NCBI GenBank assembly: GCA_028875125.1
Contig: JAPPGC010000080.1
Location: 1 to 39,370, forward strand
Reading direction: 5' to 3'
DNA length: 39,370 nt
DNA from: Bacteroidota bacterium
GTDB taxonomy: Bacteria > Bacteroidota > Rhodothermia > Rhodothermales > Bin80
Shown: in pieces, positions 25,013 to 35,274 of the stretch
Position numbering within the stretch: position 1 is the stretch's first letter
Layout of the letters: the number at the start of each line of letters is the position of its first letter
Made by a program: the position numbers and the translations under genes
Notes under the pieces: model-generated
Databases searched by the model: none
The model's input: only the letters and a program-made list of their open reading frames with translations
What the model was told of the DNA's origin: nothing

Positions 25013-26506
25013 TCACAGGAGCCCTTGTGATGCAATTAATAGTGCCTGTCTGAGTGCCTGGGCCTTGTTCCAGGTCTCTTGATACTCAAGTTCAGGGTCA
25101 CTGTCCGCTACGATACCGGCACCTGCCTGGATGGTGATGTTTGTTCCCTGAACCACCATAGTTCTAATAGCGATACATGTGTCCATATTGCCTGAAAAAT
25201 CAAGGTATCCCACGGCACCGGCGTAAATCCCCCTTCGGGTCGGTTCAAGCTCGTCAATAATTTCCATAGCTCTGACCTTGGGAGCTCCACTGACGGTGCC
25301 GGCCGGGAAGCAGGCCTTCAGTACGTCCATGGTATTCATATCGTCGCGCAAGATGCCAGAGACAGCACTTACGATATGCATCACATGCGAATAACGTTCG
25401 ATATAAGCGTAGCGGTCAACGGTAACACTACCGAGTTTACTGATTCTTCCGAGATCATTGCGTCCCAAATCAACCAGCATAAGATGTTCTGCCCGTTCTT
25501 TTGGGTCTGCAAGCAACTCCTCTGCGAGTGCTTCATCTTCCTCATCCGTTTTACCACGGGGCCGGGTACCTGCTATGGGAAGAAGTGTTGCTTGCGCATC
25601 CTCAACACGCACCAATACCTCGGGGGAGCTGCCAATGAGAGTGACTTCTTCTAAATCCAGGTAGAAAAGGTACGGAGATGGATTGACCTGGCGCAGGGCA
25701 CGGTACAGATTGAAGGGGTCCCCCTGGAACGAGAGGGAGAATCGCTGGGAGAGCACGACCTGGAAAATATCACCTTCGTAAATCAGTTTTTTAGCCTCCG
25801 TAACGACACTCTCAAAATCCTCCTGCGCAAAATTGGAGGTCATTTGCTCCGCACTGAGTTGTACAGATTCTGGCCGGTCAAATGTGGATCGTAAATCTTC
25901 CTCAAGGGCTTTCAATCGCACCAAGGCCTCCGTAAACGCCTCCTCAAGGTTCAACTCGGGCTCAACAAATACATTGGCCATCAGCACCATTTGATGCTTG
26001 AGTCGATCCACGGCAGCAATGGTATCGTAAAAACACCAGATCGAGTTGGCGAGGTTGGAATCGTCCAATGGGGGATTAGGCAGATGCTCAATCAGACGTA
26101 CGCTATCATAACCCAGATATCCAACCGCTCCGCAGCGAAACCGGGGTAGACCGGGCACATTGATCTCTACGTATTCGTCCATAAAGCGACGCAGGACCTC
26201 GAAAATATCGGCCTCAGGAATCTTGGTGATATTACCGGTATGAACATCTTCGACGGTAACCACACTGTTGGTAGAGCGCACAACGCGATAGGGGTTGCGA
26301 CCAAGGAACGAATAGCGCGCCATATTCTCCCCACCCTCGACGCTTTCAAGCAGGAATGTTCGACTACCGCTCTGTCTAAGGGCTAGCAGCGCACTAACTG
26401 GAGTGAGTAAATCAGCACTCAGACGACGACTTACAGGGATTACAAAGCGTTGAACCCCTTTCGCGCGTTCCTGGGCAATTATTGCGTGAAACTCGTTCCG
26501 TGTCAT
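25013..26506 (-). CDS. trpE: Anthranilate synthase component I
   Basis: 497 aa from ATG 26506 (MTRNEFHAI). The open frame extends upstream to 26623, but that part is low-complexity leader-like sequence unrelated to TrpE, so the inner ATG is preferred. TrpE makes anthranilate from chorismate with ammonia from TrpG. The N-terminal tryptophan-binding element LLES is at residues 52-55, so feedback inhibition is probably intact. The C-terminal chorismate-binding domain shows IYEGDIFQVVLSQRFS, PSPYLFYLD, GSSPEVLVR, PIAGTRPRG, HLMLVDLGRNDLGR, FPAGTVSGAPKVRAMEIIDELEP and GAGIVADSDPE. It is the first gene of the operon. Confidence 0.95.
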   Translation of the reverse strand: MTRNEFHAIIAQERAKGVQRFVIPVSRRLSADLLTPVSALLALRQSGSRTFLLESVEGGENMARYSFLGRNPYRVVRSTNSVVTVEDVHTGNITKIPEADIFEVLRRFMDEYVEINVPGLPRFRCGAVGYLGYDSVRLIEHLPNPPLDDSNLANSIWCFYDTIAAVDRLKHQMVLMANVFVEPELNLEEAFTEALVRLKALEEDLRSTFDRPESVQLSAEQMTSNFAQEDFESVVTEAKKLIYEGDIFQVVLSQRFSLSFQGDPFNLYRALRQVNPSPYLFYLDLEEVTLIGSSPEVLVRVEDAQATLLPIAGTRPRGKTDEEDEALAEELLADPKERAEHLMLVDLGRNDLGRISKLGSVTVDRYAYIERYSHVMHIVSAVSGILRDDMNTMDVLKACFPAGTVSGAPKVRAMEIIDELEPTRRGIYAGAVGYLDFSGNMDTCIAIRTMVVQGTNITIQAGAGIVADSDPELEYQETWNKAQALRQALLIASQGLL

Positions 26507-26653
26507 GATCCAATAGGGTCGAAATTGCTTATACGCGCAGCAAAGCAATTCAACCGAAAAGAATAGATGAATTGGTTCATTGCTACGTTTAACCGGAACT
26601 GCACGCCAACGCGTCGGATTCATTAACTTGGGGAGATAATTTGAACAATCGCC
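26507..26653. promoter_or_regulatory. Divergent promoter region between trpE and the VKOR-fusion gene
   Basis: 147 bp separating two divergent operons; both promoters must lie here or overlap the gene starts. On the minus strand AATTGC and GCAATT flank a 16-nt loop just before trpE, a weak hairpin. No tryptophan-codon-rich leader peptide with terminator/antiterminator stems is apparent. No -35/-10 pair is convincing by eye. Confidence 0.4.
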
Positions 26654-27835
26654 ATGACCTTATTCATCTATCGCAAAACTTTTGAGCGCCTGCTCTACAT
26701 TTTGGCGCTGGCCGGTGTTGGTCTGACGCTCCACATCGCACTGTGGTATAGTGGGGGGGCTTCCGGTGCAGAAGATCCATTCTGTGGAGTGGGTTCCAAC
26801 TGTGCAGGTGTTATTGCCAGTGATCCGGCTCCGCTGGGCCTTCCAAGTGCCTGGTGGGGATTTTTGTTTTATATGACCGTTTTTTTTGCGGGACTGTTGA
26901 TTGCCTACAATGTCGGTGGTCTAGGGGCCCATTTAAAACGGGCGCGTGCATTCGTTGTTGGCGCAGGCTGGTGTTATTCCCTGTTCCTGACGTTGCTGCA
27001 GGCAACGGCTATTGATGGGTGGTGTCAATTGTGTCTTGTTTCGTTCGCGATTGTCACACTCATTACGGTAATTACGTTCTTGGGTCTATTCCAGAGACCA
27101 ACGACGCATACGCTACGAGCAGCTCCCGCATTGGAGAGAGTTTTCCATGGCGTAGGTGTTGTTCTGCTTTTGGTCTTCCTGGCGTGGGATTACAGCAATG
27201 TTCCGAGGCAGGAAGAGAGCGTAGGGGCGATAGGGGTGGCAGAAACAGGCGTTGACCCGGCATCCTGCACGTACGTTCCGGATGCACCGGTATTTAGCAA
27301 CCTGGATCAGATCATAATGGACTACGATCCGGTTATTGGTCCGGCAGACGCCCCTATTCTGGTAATGGAGTTCCTTGATCCGAACTGTAATCACTGCAAG
27401 GCAGTTCACCCGAATATCAAGGCACTTGCTGCTGCCTACCCTGATTCTGTACGCGTGGTATACAAGCCCATCCCAATTGTAGGGAGCCCAACGCATTCTC
27501 TTGATGAGATCACGGCCCTTTACCTAGCCAATGAGGAGGGGGTATTTGAAGAAATGCTGGATCTCGTTTTTGAGCACCAGTCACCGGCAACCGGCTTGTC
27601 GATAGATCAGTTGGCTGACTTCGCCGAAGATCTCGACATGGATATGGATAATTTCAGGTCAGTTTTGAGAAATCGAGGATATGCATCCAGGACGGTTCAG
27701 ACTCGCAGATTATTCGAGGGCATGGGATTCACTGGGGTTCCGGTCGTGCTTATCAATGGTCGCGGTATAAGTAGCTCAAGCCGAAGTCTGGGTTGTCTCA
27801 GACACTTTGTTGAGCAGGCAATAACAGCCTTATAG
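26654..27835 (+). CDS. Vitamin K epoxide reductase (VKOR)-thioredoxin fusion
   Basis: 393 aa. Residues 1-180 form a VKOR domain with five hydrophobic segments, the loop cysteines Cys44 and Cys50 (FCGVGSNC) and the active-site pair WCQLC (Cys124/Cys127). Residues ~220-393 are a DsbA/thioredoxin-like domain with CNHC (Cys245/Cys248) and the cis-Pro loop GVPVV. In such fusions the VKOR part reoxidises the periplasmic thiol oxidase domain and hands electrons to quinone, driving disulfide formation in exported proteins. That fits the Cys-containing secreted proteins nearby. It heads a plus-strand cluster, 22 bp before the transketolase gene. Confidence 0.92.
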   Translation: MTLFIYRKTFERLLYILALAGVGLTLHIALWYSGGASGAEDPFCGVGSNCAGVIASDPAPLGLPSAWWGFLFYMTVFFAGLLIAYNVGGLGAHLKRARAFVVGAGWCYSLFLTLLQATAIDGWCQLCLVSFAIVTLITVITFLGLFQRPTTHTLRAAPALERVFHGVGVVLLLVFLAWDYSNVPRQEESVGAIGVAETGVDPASCTYVPDAPVFSNLDQIIMDYDPVIGPADAPILVMEFLDPNCNHCKAVHPNIKALAAAYPDSVRVVYKPIPIVGSPTHSLDEITALYLANEEGVFEEMLDLVFEHQSPATGLSIDQLADFAEDLDMDMDNFRSVLRNRGYASRTVQTRRLFEGMGFTGVPVVLINGRGISSSSRSLGCLRHFVEQAITAL

Positions 27836-27857
27836 GTGCCAGAATAAACGTATCAAG

Positions 27858-29843
27858 ATGACGCCAATACAACTTGAGGAAACCTGTATTAACACGATAC
27901 GGATGCTAGCTGTTGATGCGGTAGAACGTGCCAGGAGTGGACATCCCGGTATGCCCATGGGAGTGGCCCCAATGGCCTATGTATTGTGGACCGAGGTTAT
28001 GCGTCATAATCCGGCAGACCCTTCCTGGTTCAATAGGGATCGTTTTGTTCTCTCCGCCGGGCATGGATCAATGCTGCTCTATGCACTACTGCATCTAACT
28101 GGATATGACCTCCCACTTGAGGAGATCAAAAACTTCAGGCAATGGGAAAGCAAGACGCCTGGACATCCAGAATATGGATTAACTCCAGGTGTTGAAACCA
28201 CTACAGGGCCGCTGGGACAGGGATTCGCGAATGGTGTAGGGATGGCCATGGCGGAAGCACATCTGGCTGCGAGATTCAATCGTGAGGATGCGACCATTAT
28301 AGATCACTTCACGTACGGTATTGTTTCGGACGGGGATCTGATGGAGGGGATTTCGCACGAGGCGGCTTCGTTGGCCGGCCATCTAGGATTAGGGAAACTG
28401 ATTTATTTATGGGATGATAACCGGATTACAATTGATGGCGGTACAGACCTTACGTTTTCCGAGGATATACCGGGACGGTTTGCAGCATACGGATGGCAGG
28501 TAATATCGGGGATTGAAGGGACGGACACGCGCACAGTTCGGAAGGCACTCAGCGAAGCCCGGGCATGTACTGATAAGCCGTCGCTGTTATGTGTGCGCAC
28601 CACGATTGCTCATGGCAGCCCGAACAAAGCAAACACAGCGGCCGCACACGGGGCTCCCTTGGGTGCTGAAGAAGTAGCCCTGACGAAGGAGGCACTTGGC
28701 TGGCGGGTGGATTTATCCTTTCATGTACCGGCCGAGGTTCGGTCGGCTATGGACTGTACATCGTCAGGAACTGAACAGCAAGCTGCGTGGAATTCCCGGA
28801 GAGCTGCCTATGAGAGGATTTATCCTGAAGCAGGAGCGGATCTGGATGCGCTCTGCAATCGAACACTTCCCGCAGATTGGACCGCGGAATTGGAAAACCT
28901 TCCCGTGGACCAAGCGATCTCAACTAGGGCCGCAAGTGGACAGGCTTTGGGGGCTCTTCTTGAGAAGGTCCCTGGTCTTATCGGTGGATCCGCTGATCTG
29001 ACTGGCTCGAACAAGACTCGTGGTGGAATGCAAGTTGATATGCAGAAGGAAAAACTGTCTGGATCGTATGTGCGCTACGGAGTCAGGGAGCACGCGATGG
29101 CGGCGATAAGTAACGGTTTGGCGCTGCACGGTGGCCTGCGTCCATATTGTGGCACATTCCTGGTGTTCAGTGATTATTTGCGCCCCGCTCTGCGACTCAG
29201 TGCTCTTATGGGGATACCCGTCATTTATGTGTTCACGCACGACTCTATTGGCACCGGCGAAGATGGTCCGACCCATCAAGGCGTAGAGCAGGTAATGTCC
29301 TTGCGAGCGATCCCCAACCTGGTGGTCATCAGACCAGCGGATGCAAACGAGACGCAATATGCGTGGAAGGAAGCGATAACTAGAGAGGATGGACCGACGG
29401 CTCTTATATTGACCCGACAGGGACTGCCATCGCTCACGGGCAAGTTCAAGGATATGAGCCGAGGGGGATATGTTGTCGTTGAGGAAAGGGCATCGAAACC
29501 TCATGTGATCCTCATTGGAACTGGCAGCGAGTTACAGTATGCAATCGCAGCTGCACCTTTACTTGAATCGGAAGGCATTCCGACTCGTGTAGTCAGCATG
29601 CCTTCCTGGGAGCTTTTTGCTGCAGAGACTGAGGCGTACAGGGAGGAGGTATTACCGCGAGCAGTTACTGCGCGTATTGCTGTTGAGGCAGGTACATCAC
29701 TTGGCTGGGATCGATATGCGAGTCATTCGATCAGCATGGATCAATTTGGCGCTTCCGCGCCTGGCAAAGTCCTGTTCAAGCAGTTTGGGTTTAGTACCGT
29801 GCGAGTAGTTGAGGTCGCGCGCAGTGTTGCAGCAGGTATGTGA
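27858..29843 (+). CDS. tkt: Transketolase
   Basis: 661 aa, full length. This thiamine diphosphate enzyme moves two-carbon units between ketoses and aldoses in the pentose phosphate pathway. The N-terminal domain has SGHPGMPMG (catalytic His), [25 protein letters not shown] and the TPP motif [15 protein letters not shown]...WDDN. The pyrimidine domain has RYGVREHAM, the TPP-binding Glu being in REH, and [13 protein letters not shown]. The C-terminal domain follows. The preceding gene is 22 bp away, and the next gene overlaps by 4 bp (GTGA). Confidence 0.96.
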   Translation: MTPIQLEETCINTIRMLAVDAVERARSGHPGMPMGVAPMAYVLWTEVMRHNPADPSWFNRDRFVLSAGHGSMLLYALLHLTGYDLPLEEIKNFRQWESKTPGHPEYGLTPGVETTTGPLGQGFANGVGMAMAEAHLAARFNREDATIIDHFTYGIVSDGDLMEGISHEAASLAGHLGLGKLIYLWDDNRITIDGGTDLTFSEDIPGRFAAYGWQVISGIEGTDTRTVRKALSEARACTDKPSLLCVRTTIAHGSPNKANTAAAHGAPLGAEEVALTKEALGWRVDLSFHVPAEVRSAMDCTSSGTEQQAAWNSRRAAYERIYPEAGADLDALCNRTLPADWTAELENLPVDQAISTRAASGQALGALLEKVPGLIGGSADLTGSNKTRGGMQVDMQKEKLSGSYVRYGVREHAMAAISNGLALHGGLRPYCGTFLVFSDYLRPALRLSALMGIPVIYVFTHDSIGTGEDGPTHQGVEQVMSLRAIPNLVVIRPADANETQYAWKEAITREDGPTALILTRQGLPSLTGKFKDMSRGGYVVVEERASKPHVILIGTGSELQYAIAAAPLLESEGIPTRVVSMPSWELFAAETEAYREEVLPRAVTARIAVEAGTSLGWDRYASHSISMDQFGASAPGKVLFKQFGFSTVRVVEVARSVAAGM

Positions 29844-30268
29844 TTATGTATCGCAGGCTGATCATCTGTGGAATGATGCTGGCCACATATGATGGTTTCG
29901 CTCAGCAGTTTAGTGGCGAAGAAGCCTGGAAGCCACTTCTTGAACACGAGGGGCTCCGCTTTCGATACATCTACTATTCTAGGGCGAATACGAATGATGA
30001 CGGTGTGGTGATAATGCTCCAAAATCTCAACGAATATTGTATCCGCTACAGGTTCACAATTATTTTTGAGTCTTCGGAAGGTTCGACATCCGCGGTTGCT
30101 GAGGGAACGCTGGCATCACTGGAAATGCGAACGGGAGAGGCGGATGGGCTTTATTGGATTCCATTTGACGATGGACGATATATCGGAGCGATTGGTCTGA
30201 GAAACTATACAGTGGACCGCATTGACGTTAGCGATCAGGCATCAGAATCAGAAAGCGAATGCCAATAA
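29840..30268 (+). CDS. Small secreted protein of unknown function
   Basis: 142 aa from GTG 29840, which overlaps the transketolase stop; ATG 29846 is an equally plausible start. Signal peptide: [20 protein letters not shown], cleaved near FAQ. The mature ~120 residues alternate hydrophobic and polar positions in the manner of a single beta-sandwich domain ([26 protein letters not shown]) and end in an acidic SESE stretch. Two cysteines (NEYC and the penultimate one) could form a disulfide. No family recognised. It overlaps the amidase gene by 10 bp, so it belongs to the same transcription unit. Confidence 0.75.
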   Translation: MIMYRRLIICGMMLATYDGFAQQFSGEEAWKPLLEHEGLRFRYIYYSRANTNDDGVVIMLQNLNEYCIRYRFTIIFESSEGSTSAVAEGTLASLEMRTGEADGLYWIPFDDGRYIGAIGLRNYTVDRIDVSDQASESESECQ

Positions 30269-31953
30269 GTAGACGCCATTTTATTGCCGCCTGTTCTGCT
30301 GTGGGGGCGGGGGCCACGATGCTGTCGGATGCTCTTTATCGCCTTGGTGCCCCCATCACGGCAGAAACAATTGCATGTGCAGAAGAAATTGCAGGCATCA
30401 CACTTACCGACGAGCAGCGAACCGAGCTCGTAGAAGATCTGGAACAACACGTGGAAAACTACGCCTCGGTTCGCGAATTAGCGCTCCCGAACAATGTGCC
30501 GCCTGCGTTGATGTTCGATCCGCGCGCGTCGGGTACACGTCCTCCGTCCGGTGTACAGGGGGTTAGGTGGGAGCCCGTCCCTGTGGACCGCCCGTCAAGT
30601 GACGAGGATGTGGCATTTATGCAGGTTGCAGAGCTCGCTTACTTACTCAAATCCAGACGTGTCACGTCCACAGAGTTGACTGAACTGTACATAGGGCGTT
30701 TGAAGCAATATGATGACGTCCTGCAGGCCGTGATCACGTTGACCGAAGGCTTGGCATACGAGCAGGCTGCCCGCGCAGACGTTGAACTTGATGCAGGTGT
30801 GTGGCGTGGTCCTCTGCATGGAATACCGTGGGGTGCCAAGGATTTGTTGAGTGTTCGTGGCTATCCTACGACTTGGGGAGCCGCGCCATACAAGGATCAG
30901 GTACTTGACGAGAACGCTGCTGTCGTTGACCGTTTGGAATCCGCCGGTGCAGTGCTGATTGCGAAGCTGTCACTCGGAGTTCTCGCATGGGGAGATGTGT
31001 GGTTTGGCGGGAAAACAAAAAATCCGTGGAACATTGAACAGGGTTCTAGTGGGTCCAGTGCGGGTCCTGGCGCGGCAGTAGCTGCAGGACTTGTAGGGTT
31101 TGCAATTGGGTCGGAGACGCTGGGATCGATTGTCTTGCCGTCTACGAGAAATGGTGTGACTGGACATCGTCCGACTTATGGATTGGTGAGTCGGCATGGG
31201 GCTATGACCTTGTCTTGGAGTATGGACAAACTCGGACCCATGGCACGCTCTGCACTTGACTGTGCACTGGTGTTTGAAGCTATCCGTGGGGCAGATGCAC
31301 GGGACTCGGTTACGGTAAATGCTCCCTTCCCATTCTCATTGGAGAAGAGCGTGAGTGCTCTCAGGGTCGGGTATGTGCAGGAAGCTTTTGAATCTGATTA
31401 TCCTGGAAAAGCGAGGGATTCAGCCACTCTGGATGTTTTACGGAATATGGGTATTGAGCTCATTCCAATTGAGCTTCCTGACGATCTGCCCATTGATGCC
31501 ATGCTGACTACCTTAGGTGTTGAGGCTGCAACTGCATTTGACACACTAACATTAAGTAATGGGGTTGATCAGATGGTGCGACAGGGCGAAGGGACCTGGC
31601 CGCACGAATTCCGTGCGAATCGATTCGTGCCGGCAGTTGAGTTCTTACAGGCTTCAAGGTGTCGCTGGCTCCCTATGCAGCGGATGAATACAGTGATGCA
31701 GCAGGTGGATGTCTTCGTATCTTCGTCCTTTGGAGGTCGTACATTGGCAATCACCAACTTGACTGGTCATCCAAGTGTGACGGTACCCAACGGGTTTGAT
31801 ACCCTAGAGTCAGACACGGATCCACGACGACGGCAGCCTCGCAGCATTACGTTTGCTGGTCCATTGTATGCTGATGCCGAGGTATTGCGACTTGCGAGTG
31901 CTTTTCAATCTGCCACGAACTTTCACCTGTTACGGCCGCCAATTAACGGATAG
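30259..31953 (+). CDS. Amidase-signature hydrolase with twin-arginine signal
   Basis: 564 aa. The N-terminal SRRHFI followed by a weakly hydrophobic stretch is a Tat signal, so the folded enzyme is exported. The amidase signature fold spans ~120-555: AELAYLLKSRRVTSTELTELY, the catalytic Lys194 in GIPWGAKDLL, the serine loop QGSSGSSAGPGAAVAAG (~261-277) and the nucleophile Ser290 in GSETLGSI. The common TDTGGSIR is thus SETLGSIV, a variation within the family. It hydrolyses an unknown amide; it is not GatA, given the export signal and the absence of gatB or gatC nearby. Residues ~30-75 are an extra helical segment before the amidase core. Confidence 0.88.
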   Translation: MPISRRHFIAACSAVGAGATMLSDALYRLGAPITAETIACAEEIAGITLTDEQRTELVEDLEQHVENYASVRELALPNNVPPALMFDPRASGTRPPSGVQGVRWEPVPVDRPSSDEDVAFMQVAELAYLLKSRRVTSTELTELYIGRLKQYDDVLQAVITLTEGLAYEQAARADVELDAGVWRGPLHGIPWGAKDLLSVRGYPTTWGAAPYKDQVLDENAAVVDRLESAGAVLIAKLSLGVLAWGDVWFGGKTKNPWNIEQGSSGSSAGPGAAVAAGLVGFAIGSETLGSIVLPSTRNGVTGHRPTYGLVSRHGAMTLSWSMDKLGPMARSALDCALVFEAIRGADARDSVTVNAPFPFSLEKSVSALRVGYVQEAFESDYPGKARDSATLDVLRNMGIELIPIELPDDLPIDAMLTTLGVEAATAFDTLTLSNGVDQMVRQGEGTWPHEFRANRFVPAVEFLQASRCRWLPMQRMNTVMQQVDVFVSSSFGGRTLAITNLTGHPSVTVPNGFDTLESDTDPRRRQPRSITFAGPLYADAEVLRLASAFQSATNFHLLRPPING

Positions 31954-32358
31954 TCGAGGATCCAGTTAGTGGCATAGTTTGGATGTGCCGGGTTTCCGGC
32001 TCAAGGAGACGCTTGAAGATGGTACCATTTCACTCGCGTTAGTTCTGCTGGCTGTTTCGTCGCAGCTGGACCAAACTTAGGATTGTGACCTGATTGGCTT
32101 GCGGCAAAGAGTCGGTCAGTATAGGTCCCGTGGTGCGGCGCAGCCGGAAATGACCGTCGTCATTGGCAGGATTGCCGGTTTGAAGTTAGAGCGTTATATT
32201 CTTGATGGAACTTGCAATTGATAGTGTGCTGCTTGCGCTGAATCGGCGGCAGCCTTGATCTTTTGGGTCTCTTGGCGGGTTTTCAGGGCAATTCAGCGCT
32301 GAACAGGAATGTTGCGCGTGGCGGTCCATTCGAACTGATTAAATCTTGAGATTGAGTT
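31954..32358. other. Intergenic, 405 bp
   Basis: No coding region is recognisable. It contains a 5-bp stem GCCGG/CCGGC about 35 bp after the amidase stop without a T-run, and a 12-bp palindrome near the next gene (listed separately). The TonB receptor promoter should lie here. Confidence 0.5.
32292..32303. promoter_or_regulatory. Palindrome TTCAGCGCTGAA upstream of the TonB receptor
   Basis: Perfect 12-bp inverted repeat 55 bp before the receptor start codon. The position would suit an operator, but a 12-bp palindrome in a 405-bp spacer is weak evidence. Confidence 0.25.
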
Positions 32359-35274
32359 TTGCTTCGCTTGTATTTGTGCTTTGCAGTCCTGGTGATCCTG
32401 CTCCTCGCTGAAGGTTTCGCGTATGGACAGTCTACCAGTATTAGGGGGATCGTGCGGGATGCGCAGGACGGGGAAACACTGCCCGGAGCGTCCGTGATCT
32501 TGGTTGGTTCCGGATTGGGTGCAGCAACGGACGATGAAGGCCGCTATATCATCCCGAACGTAAAGCCCGGCACTTACATCATCAGGGCAGGCTACCTCGG
32601 GTATGCACCGGTGACCGATACCTTGATTGTCGCCGGCGGGGATATTGTCGAGAAAGACTTTGACCTCCACTACACGACGCTGGAGGGTGAGGAAATAATG
32701 GTCACTGCACAGGCCAGGGGGCAAATGGAGGCGATCAACAGGCAGTTGGCGGCTAAGTCGCACGTCAACATCGTGTCTTCCGACAGAATCGAGGAATTGC
32801 CCGATGCCAATGCTGCTGAATCTGTTGCCCGTATTCCGGGAGTTACGGTGCAGCGAGAAGGTGGTGAAGGCAACAAGGTCGTTGTCAGGGGACTCTCACC
32901 CAAGTATAACGCCGTTTCGGTGAACGGCGTACGACTTGCTGCCACCGATTCGTCGGATCGTAGTACAGATCTTAGCATGGTTTCCCAGTACATGCTCAGG
33001 GGAATTGAAGTTACCAAGGCTGGTACACCAAACCAGGATGCAGACGTATTGGGCGGGACCGTCAACTTTAGGCTGAAGCGAGCCGAGCCGGGTTTCCATG
33101 CCGGTGTTCTCGCCCAAGGCATGTACAACGGACTGCGGCAATCGTATAAAGATTACAAGCTGGTGGTCGATGTCAGCAACCGGTTTTTCGGGGATCGTCT
33201 CGGCGTTCTGGGCCTACTGGACCTGGAAGACAGAAACCGCAGCTCACATGAGTTGAATGCATCGTACGACAACCCGAACGCGCAGCTGGACTCGGTCAAC
33301 GCGCTGCGCACTATCGGAGTGGGACTATTTGACGTTACTCGTCAAAATGCCCGCCTGAATAGCCTTCTGGTTGTCGATTTCAATTTGCCCGAAGGCAATG
33401 TCAGCTACAGCTTTCTACGCAGCACGATCAATTCGGACTTGGTCACATTTTCGGAAGCCTATTTACTTGCTACAAGTGCGCGCTCGTACAACTCCGGCTG
33501 GGGGCAGAGGAAAATCGGAGTCAGTACGCATATCCTCGAATACAGCCAGACGCTCTTTTCTAAATTCCACATCGATGCATCGGCGTCCATTTCCGAGTCG
33601 ACGCAGGATTCCGATACGTTCGTGGCAAGATTCCGTGATGAACGGGCATTTACTCAACTTGCTCTAGGCGTGAACGCGAGTCGTGTTCAGGACTTTCTTA
33701 CGGATGACATTGCGCCGGTCTATGCCGACGGATACTCCATCGACCGGGGAGCCAACAACGAAACGGAAATGGCATTCGATCTCGATATCGGATATGATTT
33801 CCGGGTGTTCAAGTATTTGTCCGGTGCAGTCAAGGCAGGGGGCAAATACCGCACAAAAGCAAGGGACTATGACAAGGGAGTAGAGTACGGACGGCTGAAT
33901 TACTTGTATCAGCCTGCCATGGATTCACTTTTGGTCGCGATTCCCCGTCTGGGCGAATACGGATACCCGGGGGTGAGGCGTTTGCCATACACGGCATTCC
34001 TTGGCGAGGACTACAAGGCGAGCGAGTTCCTGAATGGCGATTTCGCTCTTGGCCCATTCGCGGATCTGGATCTCCTGGAGGACGTCTCGAATTTCCTGAG
34101 CGAGCACTTCAGTTATGCTACGTACTGGGAGTTTATTGCACATACGTTTCACCAGACTAATTCAAACCTGTTTGACTACTCAGGCGAGGAGACCTACTTA
34201 GCTTCGTATTTGATGGCGGATGTTGATGTCGGCTCAAAGTTAAACCTGGTCGCCGGCGTGCGTTGGGAGAGAAACTCGACCGCCTATGACGGGTGGCAGG
34301 GCTGGCTGAACGTCATTCCGAGCTATACGTTTGCGGGTTTCGAGCAGGTAGTGCACAAGCGACAAAATGCATTCCTTCTTCCCGCACTGTTCCTGCGATA
34401 CAGGCCTCTGTCATGGCTGGAATTGCGGTTTGCCCGGACCAGAACCCTGGCTCGGCCGAACTATGCCGATCTCCTTCCGCTTTACAGCATCAACGGCGCA
34501 AACAGGGGCGTTGATTACAGGAATCCATACCTAGAGCCCGCGCTCTCCAAGAACATTGATTTGAGTGTCTCCGTCATTCAGAATCACATCGGCTTTTTCA
34601 GTGCAGGGTATTTTCAGAAGAGCATCACGGATTTGGTTTTTCCCAGCGGGCGGCGTTACATCGTGGACGCAGAACCATATGGGTTGCCCGAAGAGGTCGA
34701 AAAAGGATTCATTCGGAACTATACGGCAAACAATCCGAACGAGGTGCTGCTGCGAGGCCTCGAGTTTGACTATCAAACGCGCTTTTGGTACTTGCCAAGG
34801 TTCTTGAGCGGACTGGTATTCAATGCCAACTACACGGTCACTACTTCAGAAGTCCAATATCCTCGAACAATCATAGAATTTGTAATAGACTTCGGACCTC
34901 CGCTTCGCGTGGCGAGCGTAAACAGGGACACACTCTACGTGGACCGTTTGATTGATCAGCCTGACCAGATAATGAATTTTGCCGTCGGTTACGACTACAG
35001 AGGCTTCTCAGCCAGGTTTTCCATGCTCTACCGGTCTGATATATTCAGGAAGTCAAATTTCTGGCCCGAACTCAGGGAATCCAGTGACGGATTCAGGCGA
35101 TGGGATCTCTCGCTAAAGCAGTCCCTACCTGTACGCGGACTGGACATTTACCTCAACGTCAGTAACATGACGGCATCCGAAGATATAAACAGGTTTCTCG
35201 ACCAGACGCAGGCCATCGGTTTGAGGCAGAATTACGGCAGGACGATAGATCTGGGACTGCGATACGTGTATTAG
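32359..35274 (+). CDS. TonB-dependent outer membrane receptor
   Basis: 971 aa, using TTG 32359; an in-frame stop lies two codons upstream, so no earlier start exists. Signal peptide LRLYLCFAVLVILLLAEGFAYGQ, then a carboxypeptidase-regulatory-like domain (~24-110: IRGIVRDAQDGETLPGASV), a plug domain (~115-240: ELPDANAAESVARIPGVTVQ, VVVRGLSPKYN, VTKAGTPNQDADVLGGTVNF) and a ~22-strand barrel ending in the aromatic C-terminus LGLRYVY. The plug pattern resembles the TIGR01782-type receptors, often used for oligosaccharides, rather than SusC, and no SusD-like gene follows. It imports an unknown substrate using TonB energy. The secreted beta-helix protein downstream may act on the same substrate (inference). 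Confidence 0.93.
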   Translation: MLRLYLCFAVLVILLLAEGFAYGQSTSIRGIVRDAQDGETLPGASVILVGSGLGAATDDEGRYIIPNVKPGTYIIRAGYLGYAPVTDTLIVAGGDIVEKDFDLHYTTLEGEEIMVTAQARGQMEAINRQLAAKSHVNIVSSDRIEELPDANAAESVARIPGVTVQREGGEGNKVVVRGLSPKYNAVSVNGVRLAATDSSDRSTDLSMVSQYMLRGIEVTKAGTPNQDADVLGGTVNFRLKRAEPGFHAGVLAQGMYNGLRQSYKDYKLVVDVSNRFFGDRLGVLGLLDLEDRNRSSHELNASYDNPNAQLDSVNALRTIGVGLFDVTRQNARLNSLLVVDFNLPEGNVSYSFLRSTINSDLVTFSEAYLLATSARSYNSGWGQRKIGVSTHILEYSQTLFSKFHIDASASISESTQDSDTFVARFRDERAFTQLALGVNASRVQDFLTDDIAPVYADGYSIDRGANNETEMAFDLDIGYDFRVFKYLSGAVKAGGKYRTKARDYDKGVEYGRLNYLYQPAMDSLLVAIPRLGEYGYPGVRRLPYTAFLGEDYKASEFLNGDFALGPFADLDLLEDVSNFLSEHFSYATYWEFIAHTFHQTNSNLFDYSGEETYLASYLMADVDVGSKLNLVAGVRWERNSTAYDGWQGWLNVIPSYTFAGFEQVVHKRQNAFLLPALFLRYRPLSWLELRFARTRTLARPNYADLLPLYSINGANRGVDYRNPYLEPALSKNIDLSVSVIQNHIGFFSAGYFQKSITDLVFPSGRRYIVDAEPYGLPEEVEKGFIRNYTANNPNEVLLRGLEFDYQTRFWYLPRFLSGLVFNANYTVTTSEVQYPRTIIEFVIDFGPPLRVASVNRDTLYVDRLIDQPDQIMNFAVGYDYRGFSARFSMLYRSDIFRKSNFWPELRESSDGFRRWDLSLKQSLPVRGLDIYLNVSNMTASEDINRFLDQTQAIGLRQNYGRTIDLGLRYVY

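Noticed and set aside
25013-26623. Using the longest open frame (536 aa) as TrpE
   Set aside because: The extra 39 N-terminal residues resemble no TrpE and occupy most of the divergent promoter region; ATG 26506 gives the family N-terminus.
26507-26623. Tryptophan attenuator leader peptide upstream of trpE
   Set aside because: The upstream frame has two scattered Trp codons, but it is in frame with trpE and has no terminator/antiterminator stem pair.
31985-32002. GCCGG/CCGGC hairpin after the amidase gene as a terminator
   Set aside because: Only five base pairs and no T-run on either strand.
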